Origin: Nitrosomonas sp.
GTDB taxonomy: Bacteria; Pseudomonadota; Gammaproteobacteria; Burkholderiales; Nitrosomonadaceae
Reading direction: 5' to 3'
DNA: 37,071 bases
Assembly (NCBI GenBank): GCA_021604405.1
Contig: BQJA01000029.1
Location: forward strand, 1-37,071
The position numbers and the translations under genes were made by a program. The first letter of the stretch is position 1, and each line of letters starts with the position of its first letter. This document shows positions 7,492 through 16,014 of this stretch, piece by piece. The notes beneath the pieces were generated by a model, which ran no database searches, had not been told where the DNA came from, and saw nothing but the letters and a program-made list of their open reading frames with translations.

Positions 7492-9048
7492 ATGCATATT
7501 AAAATTGCAACCAAACTATTGTTGATATCAACCTTATACGCAATGCTGGCAATGCCTGTATTTGCAGAAATAGATATCAAAAATATCCAACAATTGCTAA
7601 ACATTGCAGCATCAGAAAAAGAGCGTGATATCGATAAAGGCCGTTGGATCACGAGATTTTTTGATCTGCGCGATCAATTTTCTCAAAGAAACCAGCAAAA
7701 TTCTGATCGCTTACCAAACATGCTTATTTCAGAAAACACGCATGGTATCGATGCAACCTACAGCACTACCGGATTTATTGATTTAACGAATCCTTTTTTC
7801 CAAAGTCTGGGCAATAACGGACGTAGTTGCGTTACCTGTCATGTACCGTCGGAAGGTTGGACCATTACACCAAAAGGTGTACAAAAACTTTTTGACGAAA
7901 CGGATGGATTCGATCCGCTTTTTCGCTTGGTCGATGGTGCAAACTCACCGCTTGAAAATGTTGCCACGGTCGATGAACGGCGCAATGCGTACAGCATGCT
8001 GCTGAACAAAGGCAATATCCGTACTGGAATCGGAATTCCTGACGATGCGGAATTTGAATTAATTGAAATCGATGATCCTTATGGGTATGCCAACGAAGAG
8101 GAGCTTTCGTTGTATCGCCGTCCTTTACCGACCACGAATTTAAAATTCCTGAACGCTATCATGTGGGAGGGACGTGATACCACCCTTGATGACAGCTCGA
8201 GTGATTGTATTTTTGGAACCCAGACTTGTTTTGCGCCAGTATCAGCAGATTTGGCCGTACAGGCTAATCACGCAACATTAGGCCATGCCGAAGCACTGGA
8301 AGAATTAACTGCTGAAGAACAAGCGGCTATTGTAGCATTTGAAACAAGTATATATACGGCGCAAGTGATTGATAAAAAAGCAGGCGACCTAACGGCAAAC
8401 AAGGCAAAGGGCGGTCCAATCATTCTTGAGAAAGTTGAGTATTATTTTGGTATTAACGATACTGTTGATGGTGATTATCGCTCCGGTGAAAGCTTTAACC
8501 CTATTGCGATGACGCTCTATGAGGCTTGGGAACGACATGAACCTGCTGGAAGAAGAAGAACGGGCGCTGATCTTGCACGTGCAGCTATTGCTCGTGGTGA
8601 AGATTTGTTCAATGCCAAACCAATCTTGATTAGCGGTGTCAGCGGTTTAAACGATGAGTTAGGCATTCCTGAGATATCGGGTTCATGCACGACATGCCAC
8701 AATATACCAAATGCTGGCAATCATTCAGTTCCGTTACCACTGGATATCGGTATTTCAGACGCTTCGCGTCGTACCCCAGATATGCCTTTATACACACTGC
8801 GTAATATTGTAACGGGTGAAGAAATTGAAACAACGGATCCAGGACGCGCTTTGATTACAGGCAAGTGGAAGGATATCGGGCGTTTCAAAGGACCGGTACT
8901 GCGTTCTGTTGCTTCACGTCCACCCTATTTCCATGATGGCTCTGCAGCAGATTTACATGAGGTTGTTGAATTCTATAACACACGATTCAGCATTAACCTC
9001 ACAGATCAGGAAAAATCTGATCTGGTCGCTTTTTTGGGTGCATTGTAA
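7492..9048 (+). CDS. Periplasmic di-haem cytochrome, MauG/cytochrome-c-peroxidase-like
   Basis: The 518-residue protein has a signal peptide ending at VFA (about residue 25). Two c-type haem motifs are present: CVTCH at 113-117 and CTTCH at 399-403. The C-terminal segment FKGPVLRSVASRPPYFHDGS followed by LHEVVEFYNTRF is the hallmark of the di-haem peroxidase/MauG superfamily, where this loop borders the second haem. Members reduce hydrogen peroxide or oxidise protein or small-molecule substrates in the periplasm. It is longer than classical CcpA (about 330 residues), with an insertion between the haems that includes a possible disulfide pair (DCIFGTQTCF). The substrate is not predictable. It stands alone and ends about 150 bases from the convergent acetate kinase gene. 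Confidence 0.85.
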   Translation: MHIKIATKLLLISTLYAMLAMPVFAEIDIKNIQQLLNIAASEKERDIDKGRWITRFFDLRDQFSQRNQQNSDRLPNMLISENTHGIDATYSTTGFIDLTNPFFQSLGNNGRSCVTCHVPSEGWTITPKGVQKLFDETDGFDPLFRLVDGANSPLENVATVDERRNAYSMLLNKGNIRTGIGIPDDAEFELIEIDDPYGYANEEELSLYRRPLPTTNLKFLNAIMWEGRDTTLDDSSSDCIFGTQTCFAPVSADLAVQANHATLGHAEALEELTAEEQAAIVAFETSIYTAQVIDKKAGDLTANKAKGGPIILEKVEYYFGINDTVDGDYRSGESFNPIAMTLYEAWERHEPAGRRRTGADLARAAIARGEDLFNAKPILISGVSGLNDELGIPEISGSCTTCHNIPNAGNHSVPLPLDIGISDASRRTPDMPLYTLRNIVTGEEIETTDPGRALITGKWKDIGRFKGPVLRSVASRPPYFHDGSAADLHEVVEFYNTRFSINLTDQEKSDLVAFLGAL

Positions 9049-9204
9049 TGCTTTCTGCCATATTAATAACAATGTTCTGTTGTCCGAAGACGGCGAAACA
9101 TTGCTTGGCGCAAGTGGTGTGATCAATTAAATTTTACAAAGTGAGCGGCTTTTCACAATTCATTACCATAATGTTGGTGGCACACTTGGCAATCCCGGCT
9201 GACA

Positions 9205-10437
9205 TTATGGCGCCGAACCGCCTGTATCCGTTTTTGCTTGCTGTATACGCGTTATCAGTGCGTGCGTGTGATTGGCGATCATCAGTTCTTCATTGGTCGG
9301 GACGACCCAGGCCGAGACCATGCTGTCTGCTGTCGTGATACAAGGCTCGCTATTTTGATTGGCATCGGCTGCCAGCGTCATACCCAGCCAGGCGCAGGCG
9401 CCTACAATTCGTGCCCGGATCACCGCCGAATTCTCGCCAATCCCGGCGGTAAACACCAGACCATCCACCCCACCGAGCACCGCAGCAAGCGAACCGATTT
9501 CCTTGGCTATCCGATGCACAAAGTAATCGACAGCCAGTTGCGCACGCGGCGCATGATTCTCCAGCAGCATGCGCATATCGTTGCTGAGGCCGGATAAGCC
9601 AAGCAACCCTGAATCCTTATATAGCAGTTTTTCCAGTGCCGCGGATGACATGCCGCGCTGCCCGGCCAAATACAGCAGCACGCCAGGGTCAATACCCCCC
9701 GGGCGGGTCCCCATCGGAATGCCGTCGAGCGGCGAAAAACCCATTGTCGAATCCTGGCTCTTTCCGTCACGGAGCGCACACAGGCTCGCACCACTGCCCA
9801 GATGCGCAACAATCACGCGTCCATTCGCGATTTCAGGCGCGGTCTGCGGCAGCGCCGCAGCGATATATTCATAGGACAGTCCATGAAAACCATAACGCCG
9901 TATCCCGGTTTCGTAATATTCCCAAGGCAGTGCATAGATGTCGGCCAGCTGCGGGTGGCTACGATGAAAAGCCGTATCGAAGCAGGCAACCTGCGGCATC
10001 TCAGGCTGTGTTTCCCGGACCGCTCGTATTGCTGCCAGATTATGCGGTTGATGCAAGGGGGCGAGCGGGATCAGCTTCTCGAGTGCGTTGAAAACCGGTG
10101 CATCGACCCGCACCGGCCGGGAAAATTCCGTGCCGCCATGCACCACACGGTGGCCCACGGCCAACAGTGACTCCCCTTCGAATTGATCACGCAACCAGGT
10201 TCCGACCAGCGCAATCGCATCTTTTATTTCACGTACCTCCGTATCTGCAAAATCCCGCTCGACCAGTGTGCTGCCTGCATGATCTTTTACCATCAGCCGC
10301 GGCTGGCTGCCGACACCATCGATCTGTCCACGCACATCCTGTTGAAGAACGTCACCCCCGGTGCGAAACAGCGAAAACTTCAGACTCGACGAACCGGTAT
10401 TCACAACCAGGATTAAGCCGTTGTTCACGCCGTCCAA
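9205..10437 (-). CDS. ackA: Acetate kinase
   Basis: The protein of about 410 residues converts acetyl phosphate and ADP to acetate and ATP (reversibly) in the cytoplasm. It has the ASKHA-fold start ILVVNTGSSSLKFSLF, VAHLGSGASLCALRDGKS and the DSTMGFSPLDGIPMGTRPGG block that contains substrate-binding residues, plus VFTAGIGENS near the C-terminus. Length fits the family (about 400). The frame opens with a TTG seven bases after the debranching-enzyme stop; the GTG three codons later is an alternative start. It is the last gene of the operon and follows phosphoketolase logically, because it takes the acetyl phosphate that enzyme makes. No phosphotransacetylase gene is nearby. Confidence 0.95.
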   Translation of the reverse strand: MDGVNNGLILVVNTGSSSLKFSLFRTGGDVLQQDVRGQIDGVGSQPRLMVKDHAGSTLVERDFADTEVREIKDAIALVGTWLRDQFEGESLLAVGHRVVHGGTEFSRPVRVDAPVFNALEKLIPLAPLHQPHNLAAIRAVRETQPEMPQVACFDTAFHRSHPQLADIYALPWEYYETGIRRYGFHGLSYEYIAAALPQTAPEIANGRVIVAHLGSGASLCALRDGKSQDSTMGFSPLDGIPMGTRPGGIDPGVLLYLAGQRGMSSAALEKLLYKDSGLLGLSGLSNDMRMLLENHAPRAQLAVDYFVHRIAKEIGSLAAVLGGVDGLVFTAGIGENSAVIRARIVGACAWLGMTLAADANQNSEPCITTADSMVSAWVVPTNEELMIANHTHALITRIQQAKTDTGGSAP

Positions 10438-10443
10438 CCCATA

Positions 10444-12609
10444 TTATGCACGCGCCTCAAGAACCACGACGCTGCGTGGACTCACTCGATAAACAGGCTT
10501 TGCCAGCGGTACCTGCCGTTTCTGTTCGATGATATCCGCCGGTGTATTCTGTGCGGTATCGAGAGTGTGATGCCACTGCCGGCCATTTATTGTCGGTAAT
10601 GGCGCGTTCAGAATCTGATCTGACATGTTAAAGATCACATGCAGATCTTCTTCGTCATTACTGAGGCCCGCAATCGTACAGGCCAATACGCGTGCCTGAC
10701 CGTCATGCCAAAGCGGCTCATCGAGTTGCACACCGTGCCAGACAATATCGGAAATACCGCGTCCGGAAATCTGTCTCCCGGTAAAAAAACGATTACTGGT
10801 AAGGCATGTGTGACGGCGGCGCAGCGAAATCAGTTCGCGGGTAAAACGCAGCATGTCGGCATTATGGTCCGTTAGCCGCCAATCAAACCAGCTAATCGCA
10901 TTGTTTTGACACCAGGTATTGTTGTTGCCATGTTGTGTGCGCAGCACCTCATCGCCAAACAGCAACATGGGTACACCGCGCGAGAGCATCAGAACTGCCA
11001 AAAGATTTTTTACCTGTCGCCGCCGTAGCGCGAGCACCGCTGCGTCGCTGGTCTCACCCTCGACACCACAGTTCCAGCTCATATTGTCGTTGCTGCCGTC
11101 GCGATTGTCTTCGCCATTGGCCTCGTTATGCTTGTCTTGATAACTCACCAGATCATACAGGGTAAATCCATCATGGCAGGTGATAAAATTAATGCTGTTA
11201 GCCGGTCTGCGCTCGTTATATAAATCGGCGCTGCCAGCGATGCGTGCCGCCACTTCACTGATAATCCCGGGATCACCACGTACAAATCGGCGCATGACAT
11301 CACGATAGCGGCCATTCCACTCCGACCAGGCCATACCCGGGAAAGCGCCAACGTGATACAGTCCGGCCGCATCCCAGGCTTCGGCAATAACCGGCACCTG
11401 AGAAAGAATTTTCGAAGATTCGATGGCCCAGGGTAAAGGGGGATTGGGTAGCGGTATGCCATTTTCGCCACGTGCAAAGACGCTGGCCAGATCAAAACGG
11501 AAACCATCCACCCCCAGCGTCTCCACCCAATATTCGAGACAATGGACAATGAACGCCGTCACCAGCGGATGATTACAGTTCACCGTGTTGCCGCAACCGG
11601 TAAAGTCGAGATAACGGCGCCGGTCGATATCATCAAGATGGTAGAAAATATCGTTGGCAAGTCCCTTGAAGTGAATCACTGGGCCGTGTATGCCGCCTTC
11701 AGCGGTGTGATTGAACACCACATCCAGTAAAACACCGATATCGGCCGCATGAAACGCATCGACCAAGTCGCGAAACTCCTGAACAGATTGCACCGGATCA
11801 ATGCAATAGCCAGGATGCGGCGCCCAAAAACTGTGGGTGCTATAGCCCCAGTAATTTTGCAGCGCGCGGTTTGCAACATTGGGTGGTACGTCCTGTGTAT
11901 CAAAAGCCATCACCGGCAGGAGTTCCACATGCGTCACACCGAGCGCCTGCAGATAAGGGATCTTCTCCTTTAGTGCTGAAAAACTGCCGGGGTGCGTCAC
12001 GGCAGCCGACGAATGTTGGGTAAATCCTCCCACATGCAGCTCATAGATCACCGCACCCTCGAGGTCAGCGTACTGCCAGCATGAGTGAGCACTGCTGGAT
12101 CGCTGAACGGGCGGTTCAACCACGATGGCGCGTAAACCATTTGACGCAATACTTTGCCCGGCACAGGCGCGCCTGCGGTCCCACAGCTTATCACTCACCG
12201 CCCGCGCCCAGGGATCAAGCAACTCCTTATAAGGATAGAAGCATCTGCCGGTCGCAACGATATCGCCGGGACCGTCCATGCGCCAGGTATAATAGGTCCC
12301 AACCGGCAAATTTTCCACGAATACATGCCAGAAGAAGAAACTGCGATTGTGCTCGCAATCAAGTGTGATAACCTGAAAAGGCGCACAACTATCCGCGGCA
12401 GCATACAACGACAGTTCGGCATGCGTCGCATGTTGACTAAAAGCGCAGAAATTCACACCGTCCGAACTGGGAGTGGCGCCGGGCGGAAAACGGGTCCCGG
12501 GTCGAATCCTGTAAGGCGGCGGCACCGCATGGCGACGAATGGTTGCTGTCAAGCTGGTATCACCTGCGCTGCATTCTCCATGCGGTCTTGGCTTATTTTT
12601 GGACGGCAT
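10444..12609 (-). CDS. glgX: Glycogen debranching enzyme (isoamylase/GlgX type)
   Basis: The 721-residue GH13 enzyme hydrolyses alpha-1,6 branches of glycogen or of phosphorylase limit dextrin. An N-terminal CBM48-like beta domain (about 40-130) is followed by the catalytic barrel with DVVFNHTAEG (295-304), the nucleophile in GFRFDLA (Asp373), the acid/base in VIAEAWD (Glu410) and FITCHDGFTLYDLVSYQDKH followed by NEANGEDNRDG, typical of GlgX and isoamylase. A C-terminal beta domain ends the protein. The usual AEPWD is AEAWD here. The ATG lies 14 bases after the glycogen phosphorylase stop, with no strong ribosome site visible, so coupling to the upstream gene is likely. Confidence 0.94.
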   Translation of the reverse strand: MPSKNKPRPHGECSAGDTSLTATIRRHAVPPPYRIRPGTRFPPGATPSSDGVNFCAFSQHATHAELSLYAAADSCAPFQVITLDCEHNRSFFFWHVFVENLPVGTYYTWRMDGPGDIVATGRCFYPYKELLDPWARAVSDKLWDRRRACAGQSIASNGLRAIVVEPPVQRSSSAHSCWQYADLEGAVIYELHVGGFTQHSSAAVTHPGSFSALKEKIPYLQALGVTHVELLPVMAFDTQDVPPNVANRALQNYWGYSTHSFWAPHPGYCIDPVQSVQEFRDLVDAFHAADIGVLLDVVFNHTAEGGIHGPVIHFKGLANDIFYHLDDIDRRRYLDFTGCGNTVNCNHPLVTAFIVHCLEYWVETLGVDGFRFDLASVFARGENGIPLPNPPLPWAIESSKILSQVPVIAEAWDAAGLYHVGAFPGMAWSEWNGRYRDVMRRFVRGDPGIISEVAARIAGSADLYNERRPANSINFITCHDGFTLYDLVSYQDKHNEANGEDNRDGSNDNMSWNCGVEGETSDAAVLALRRRQVKNLLAVLMLSRGVPMLLFGDEVLRTQHGNNNTWCQNNAISWFDWRLTDHNADMLRFTRELISLRRRHTCLTSNRFFTGRQISGRGISDIVWHGVQLDEPLWHDGQARVLACTIAGLSNDEEDLHVIFNMSDQILNAPLPTINGRQWHHTLDTAQNTPADIIEQKRQVPLAKPVYRVSPRSVVVLEARA

Positions 12610-12623
12610 CGTATTACTAACTT

Positions 12624-15143
12624 TTACGCCCTAGTTACTGCTTGTACATTCCAGATCTCCTCGCAATATTCTTTGATAGCGCGATCTGAAGAAAACTTGC
12701 CGCTGCGCGCCGTGTTGAGAATGGACATGCGCGTCCAGTTTTCAGCATCCTGCCACGCGGCACTGACCTGCTCCTGACAGGCAATATAAGCGGCATAATC
12801 CGCGAGCACCAAAAATGGATCGGCGCTAGTCAGGTTGTCGACAATAGGGCGGAACACTTCAAGATCCCCTCCGGAAAAATGACCGCTGCTAATGAGTTCC
12901 AACACGGTGCGCAATTCGGCGTTACCGGCAGCATAGCCGGCCGGACGGTAACCTTTGCGTTTGAGTTGTTCCACTTCCCCGACGGTCAGACCAAACAGAA
13001 AAAAGTTCTCTGCGCCGACCTCTTCACGCATCTCAACGTTAGCGCCGTCAAGTGTCCCGATGGTCAGCGCGCCGTTGAGCATGAATTTCATGTTGCCGGT
13101 ACCGGAAGCCTCTTTACCGGCAGTCGAAATCTGTTCCGACAAATCGGCGGCCGGATAAATGAGCTGCGCATTCTGAACATTAAAGTTGGGTAAAAAAGCC
13201 ACCTTCAGACACGTATTCACATCCGGATCGGCATTGACCGTTTCGGCCACGGCATTGATAAGCTTGATAATGCGCTTGGCGATGCAATAACCAGGTGCGG
13301 CTTTGCCGCCGAAAATGAAAGCGCGTGGTGGAATCACCATGCCTGGATTCTTTTTCAGGCGATGATAGAGGGTGATGATATGCAACACATTCAGATGCTG
13401 GCGTTTATATTCATGAATGCGCTTGACCTGGATATCAAACAGCCAGTCAGGATCGATTTCGATCCCGGTGCTCGCACGCACATAATCGGCCAGGCGCTTT
13501 TTGTTGTCCTGTTTGGCTGCACGCCACTTCTGGCGGAACGCGGCGTCATCTGCCTTGGCTTCAAGCTGACGCAGTTGTCCCAGCGCCGCCGGCCATTGTT
13601 CGCCGAGCGTTTCATTGAGTAAAGTGCGTAACCCTGGATTTGACAATGCCAGGAAACGACGAGGTGTAACGCCATTCGTTTTGTTGCTGAAGCGCTCCGG
13701 CCACATCTCGTAGAAATCCTTTAATACGCTGGCCTTGAGCAAATCCGAATGCAGTGCGGCTACGCCGTTGATGGCATGACTGCCAACGGTGGCAAGATGC
13801 GCCATGCGCACGCTTTTACCACCCTTCTCGTCAATCAGCGACATGCGCACTACACGCGCTTCGTCATCCGGGAACTGTGCGCGTACTTCATCGAGGAAAC
13901 GACGATTGATTTCATAAATAATCTCCAAATGACGCGGCAGAAACTGGGCAAACATGGGTAATGGCCATGTTTCCAGCGCTTCAGGCAACAACGTGTGGTT
14001 GGTATAGGCAAATGCCTGTACGGTGATAGCCCAGGCCTTATCCCAACCCAGTTGTCGTTCGTCAATCAGCAGACGCATTAGTTCAGCCACACCAATGGAA
14101 GGATGGGTGTCGTTAAGCTGTACAGCATAATGTTTTGCAAAATCCTCCACTGGCGCACCGGAAAGATCGAGGATATGCAGCATGTCCTGCAGCGAGCAGG
14201 AGACGAAAAAATATTGCTGGCCAAGGCGCAGCCGCTTGCCGATTTCTGGTTCGTCATTCGGGTAAAGCACCTTGGTCACCGTTTCGGAGGACAATTTATC
14301 AGCAACCGCCTGATAGTAATCACCGGTATTGAAGGCCTGGAAATCGAATGACTCAACCGCCTCAGCACTCCATAGCCGCAAGGTATTACATGTACTGACA
14401 CCATAACCCTGGATCGGTGTATCGTAAGCAGTCCCCTTTACCATGCGGAAAGGCACCCAGCGAACTCGAAAACATCCTTGTTCATCCTGATATTGTTCAG
14501 TATGCCCTCCCCACTGAACGTAATAAGCGATATATGGTTTGGCGATCTCCCAGGGATTACCATAATGCAGCCATTTGTCTGTTTTCTCAGTCTGCCAGCC
14601 ATCGTGGATTTCCTGATCAAAGATGCCGAACTCGTAACGGATACCGTAGCCGATTGCCGGACGCTGCAATGTCGCCAGTGAATCCAGATAGCATGCAGCA
14701 AGCCTTCCCAGGCCACCATTACCCAGTCCCGGTTCTTCCTCGCAAGCCATGATGGTGTCGAGATCCAGGCCAAGTTCGGCCAATGCTATACGGGCCGCCT
14801 GTTCGATATTGAGGTTCACCAGATTATTACCCAGGTGTGGCCCCATGAGGAATTCCGCCGAGAGATAGCAGGCGAGTTTGCTATTACAATCGAAATAGGT
14901 TTGTGTGGTTTTCATCCAGCGCTGCTGCATGCGATCACGCACTGCTAACGCCAACGCATAGTAATAATCATGTGCGGTTGCGACAGCCGGCAACCGTCCA
15001 ACGGAATAGCGCAGATGATCCATCACTGCCTGTTTGAGCGTGGCAGCCTGCATACCGGTACGAACATCGGCGGCGGCTGCAGGAACAGAAACAGTAGCTG
15101 ATGCGGCGGTTTTTCTTTTTTTCAGCGGTTTTTTGCTATTCAT
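12624..15143 (-). CDS. glgP: Glycogen phosphorylase
   Basis: The 839-residue GT35 enzyme releases glucose 1-phosphate from glycogen or maltodextrin ends using phosphate and PLP. Visible signatures are EEPGLGNGGLGRLAACYLDS, YGIRYEFGIFDQ, the KRIHEYKRQHLNVLH block and EASGTGNMKFMLNGALTIGT followed by LDGANVEM, in which Lys686 is the expected PLP-Schiff-base lysine. Length matches bacterial phosphorylases (800-840). The first 35 residues are Lys/Ala-rich and variable. GAGAGGG lies about 11 bases before the ATG. About 100 bases separate it from the LOG gene upstream, so an internal promoter is possible. Confidence 0.95.
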   Translation of the reverse strand: MNSKKPLKKRKTAASATVSVPAAAADVRTGMQAATLKQAVMDHLRYSVGRLPAVATAHDYYYALALAVRDRMQQRWMKTTQTYFDCNSKLACYLSAEFLMGPHLGNNLVNLNIEQAARIALAELGLDLDTIMACEEEPGLGNGGLGRLAACYLDSLATLQRPAIGYGIRYEFGIFDQEIHDGWQTEKTDKWLHYGNPWEIAKPYIAYYVQWGGHTEQYQDEQGCFRVRWVPFRMVKGTAYDTPIQGYGVSTCNTLRLWSAEAVESFDFQAFNTGDYYQAVADKLSSETVTKVLYPNDEPEIGKRLRLGQQYFFVSCSLQDMLHILDLSGAPVEDFAKHYAVQLNDTHPSIGVAELMRLLIDERQLGWDKAWAITVQAFAYTNHTLLPEALETWPLPMFAQFLPRHLEIIYEINRRFLDEVRAQFPDDEARVVRMSLIDEKGGKSVRMAHLATVGSHAINGVAALHSDLLKASVLKDFYEMWPERFSNKTNGVTPRRFLALSNPGLRTLLNETLGEQWPAALGQLRQLEAKADDAAFRQKWRAAKQDNKKRLADYVRASTGIEIDPDWLFDIQVKRIHEYKRQHLNVLHIITLYHRLKKNPGMVIPPRAFIFGGKAAPGYCIAKRIIKLINAVAETVNADPDVNTCLKVAFLPNFNVQNAQLIYPAADLSEQISTAGKEASGTGNMKFMLNGALTIGTLDGANVEMREEVGAENFFLFGLTVGEVEQLKRKGYRPAGYAAGNAELRTVLELISSGHFSGGDLEVFRPIVDNLTSADPFLVLADYAAYIACQEQVSAAWQDAENWTRMSILNTARSGKFSSDRAIKEYCEEIWNVQAVTRA

Positions 15144-15247
15144 GGTATTTGATCCCTCTCAAATTCGTTTTGAGCACTTTCCAGGTTTTTGGTGATCCGC
15201 GTTCCACAGCCAGATCCTGCCAGTAAGCATGGGATTATTCGACAGCA

Positions 15248-16003
15248 TCACGACTTGATATCGGACGTCTTGCTGTCAGCATGCTCGGCTAACCAGCGCG
15301 AATGATGTTTGCGAATGACAGCAATCGCCTCATCGGCACTATCGACGCAGTACGGAATTTTCATATCCTCTGCGTCGGCCAATTCGAATCCTGGGCGCAG
15401 CATCATCTGTGTCGCCCAGTCAATCAGGCCCTTCCACATAGGGCCCGTGAAAACGAGCGGTGTGTCGTGAAGATGACGTACTTGCAACAACTGCCAGATC
15501 ATAACCGACTCGAGTACGGTGCCAATGCCACCCGGCGCCACAATAAAAGCATCGGACAACAGCACGAAATGATGCAGGCGGGTGAAAAAGGTCTGATGCT
15601 CAAAAGCCTCGCCAACGAAAGGATTGACTTCTTGCTCGAACGGCAGTTTTACGTTGATACCAATGTTCTGCACGCGTTCCGGCGCCCGGGATGCTTTCGC
15701 ACCCTCGTTGGCGGCCTGCATCAGGCCCGCTCCGCCGCCCGTCACGATGTCGCACCCCATCGCCGCCAACACCTCAGTCATGCGCTTAACTTCTTGATAT
15801 ACCCAATGTCCGGGTTGGGTACGCGCTGAACCGAAAATCGTGACGCGGTAACGCTCACGCCGGGTTGGCCGCAGACGGGTTAAGTTGTTAACCGCCGCCC
15901 ACATACCAAAGACCGTTTCGACAACAATACGTTTGACCGCTTCCTCATCGGCCAAACTGACCGTTGACTCAGCAGGATCGGTTGATGATGGTTGTTTTTT
16001 CAT
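15248..16003 (-). CDS. LOG-family nucleotide 5'-monophosphate phosphoribohydrolase-like protein
   Basis: The protein, 251 residues from the preferred ATG, has the Rossmann-like lysine-decarboxylase/LOG fold. GGGAGLMQAANEG at 89-101 and PGGIGTVLE at 157-165 are the two diagnostic motifs. LOG and PpnN enzymes split nucleoside 5'-monophosphates into base and ribose 5-phosphate; older databases label them lysine decarboxylases. The open frame extends to a GTG at 16027 overlapping the phosphoketolase gene, but the ATG at 16003, 11 bases after that gene's stop, gives a more normal N-terminus. Its place inside a glycogen/phosphoketolase operon suggests it supplies pentose phosphate or adjusts nucleotide pools; the exact substrate is not readable from sequence. 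Confidence 0.85.
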   Translation of the reverse strand: MKKQPSSTDPAESTVSLADEEAVKRIVVETVFGMWAAVNNLTRLRPTRRERYRVTIFGSARTQPGHWVYQEVKRMTEVLAAMGCDIVTGGGAGLMQAANEGAKASRAPERVQNIGINVKLPFEQEVNPFVGEAFEHQTFFTRLHHFVLLSDAFIVAPGGIGTVLESVMIWQLLQVRHLHDTPLVFTGPMWKGLIDWATQMMLRPGFELADAEDMKIPYCVDSADEAIAVIRKHHSRWLAEHADSKTSDIKS

Positions 16004-16014
16004 GATTTCACAAT

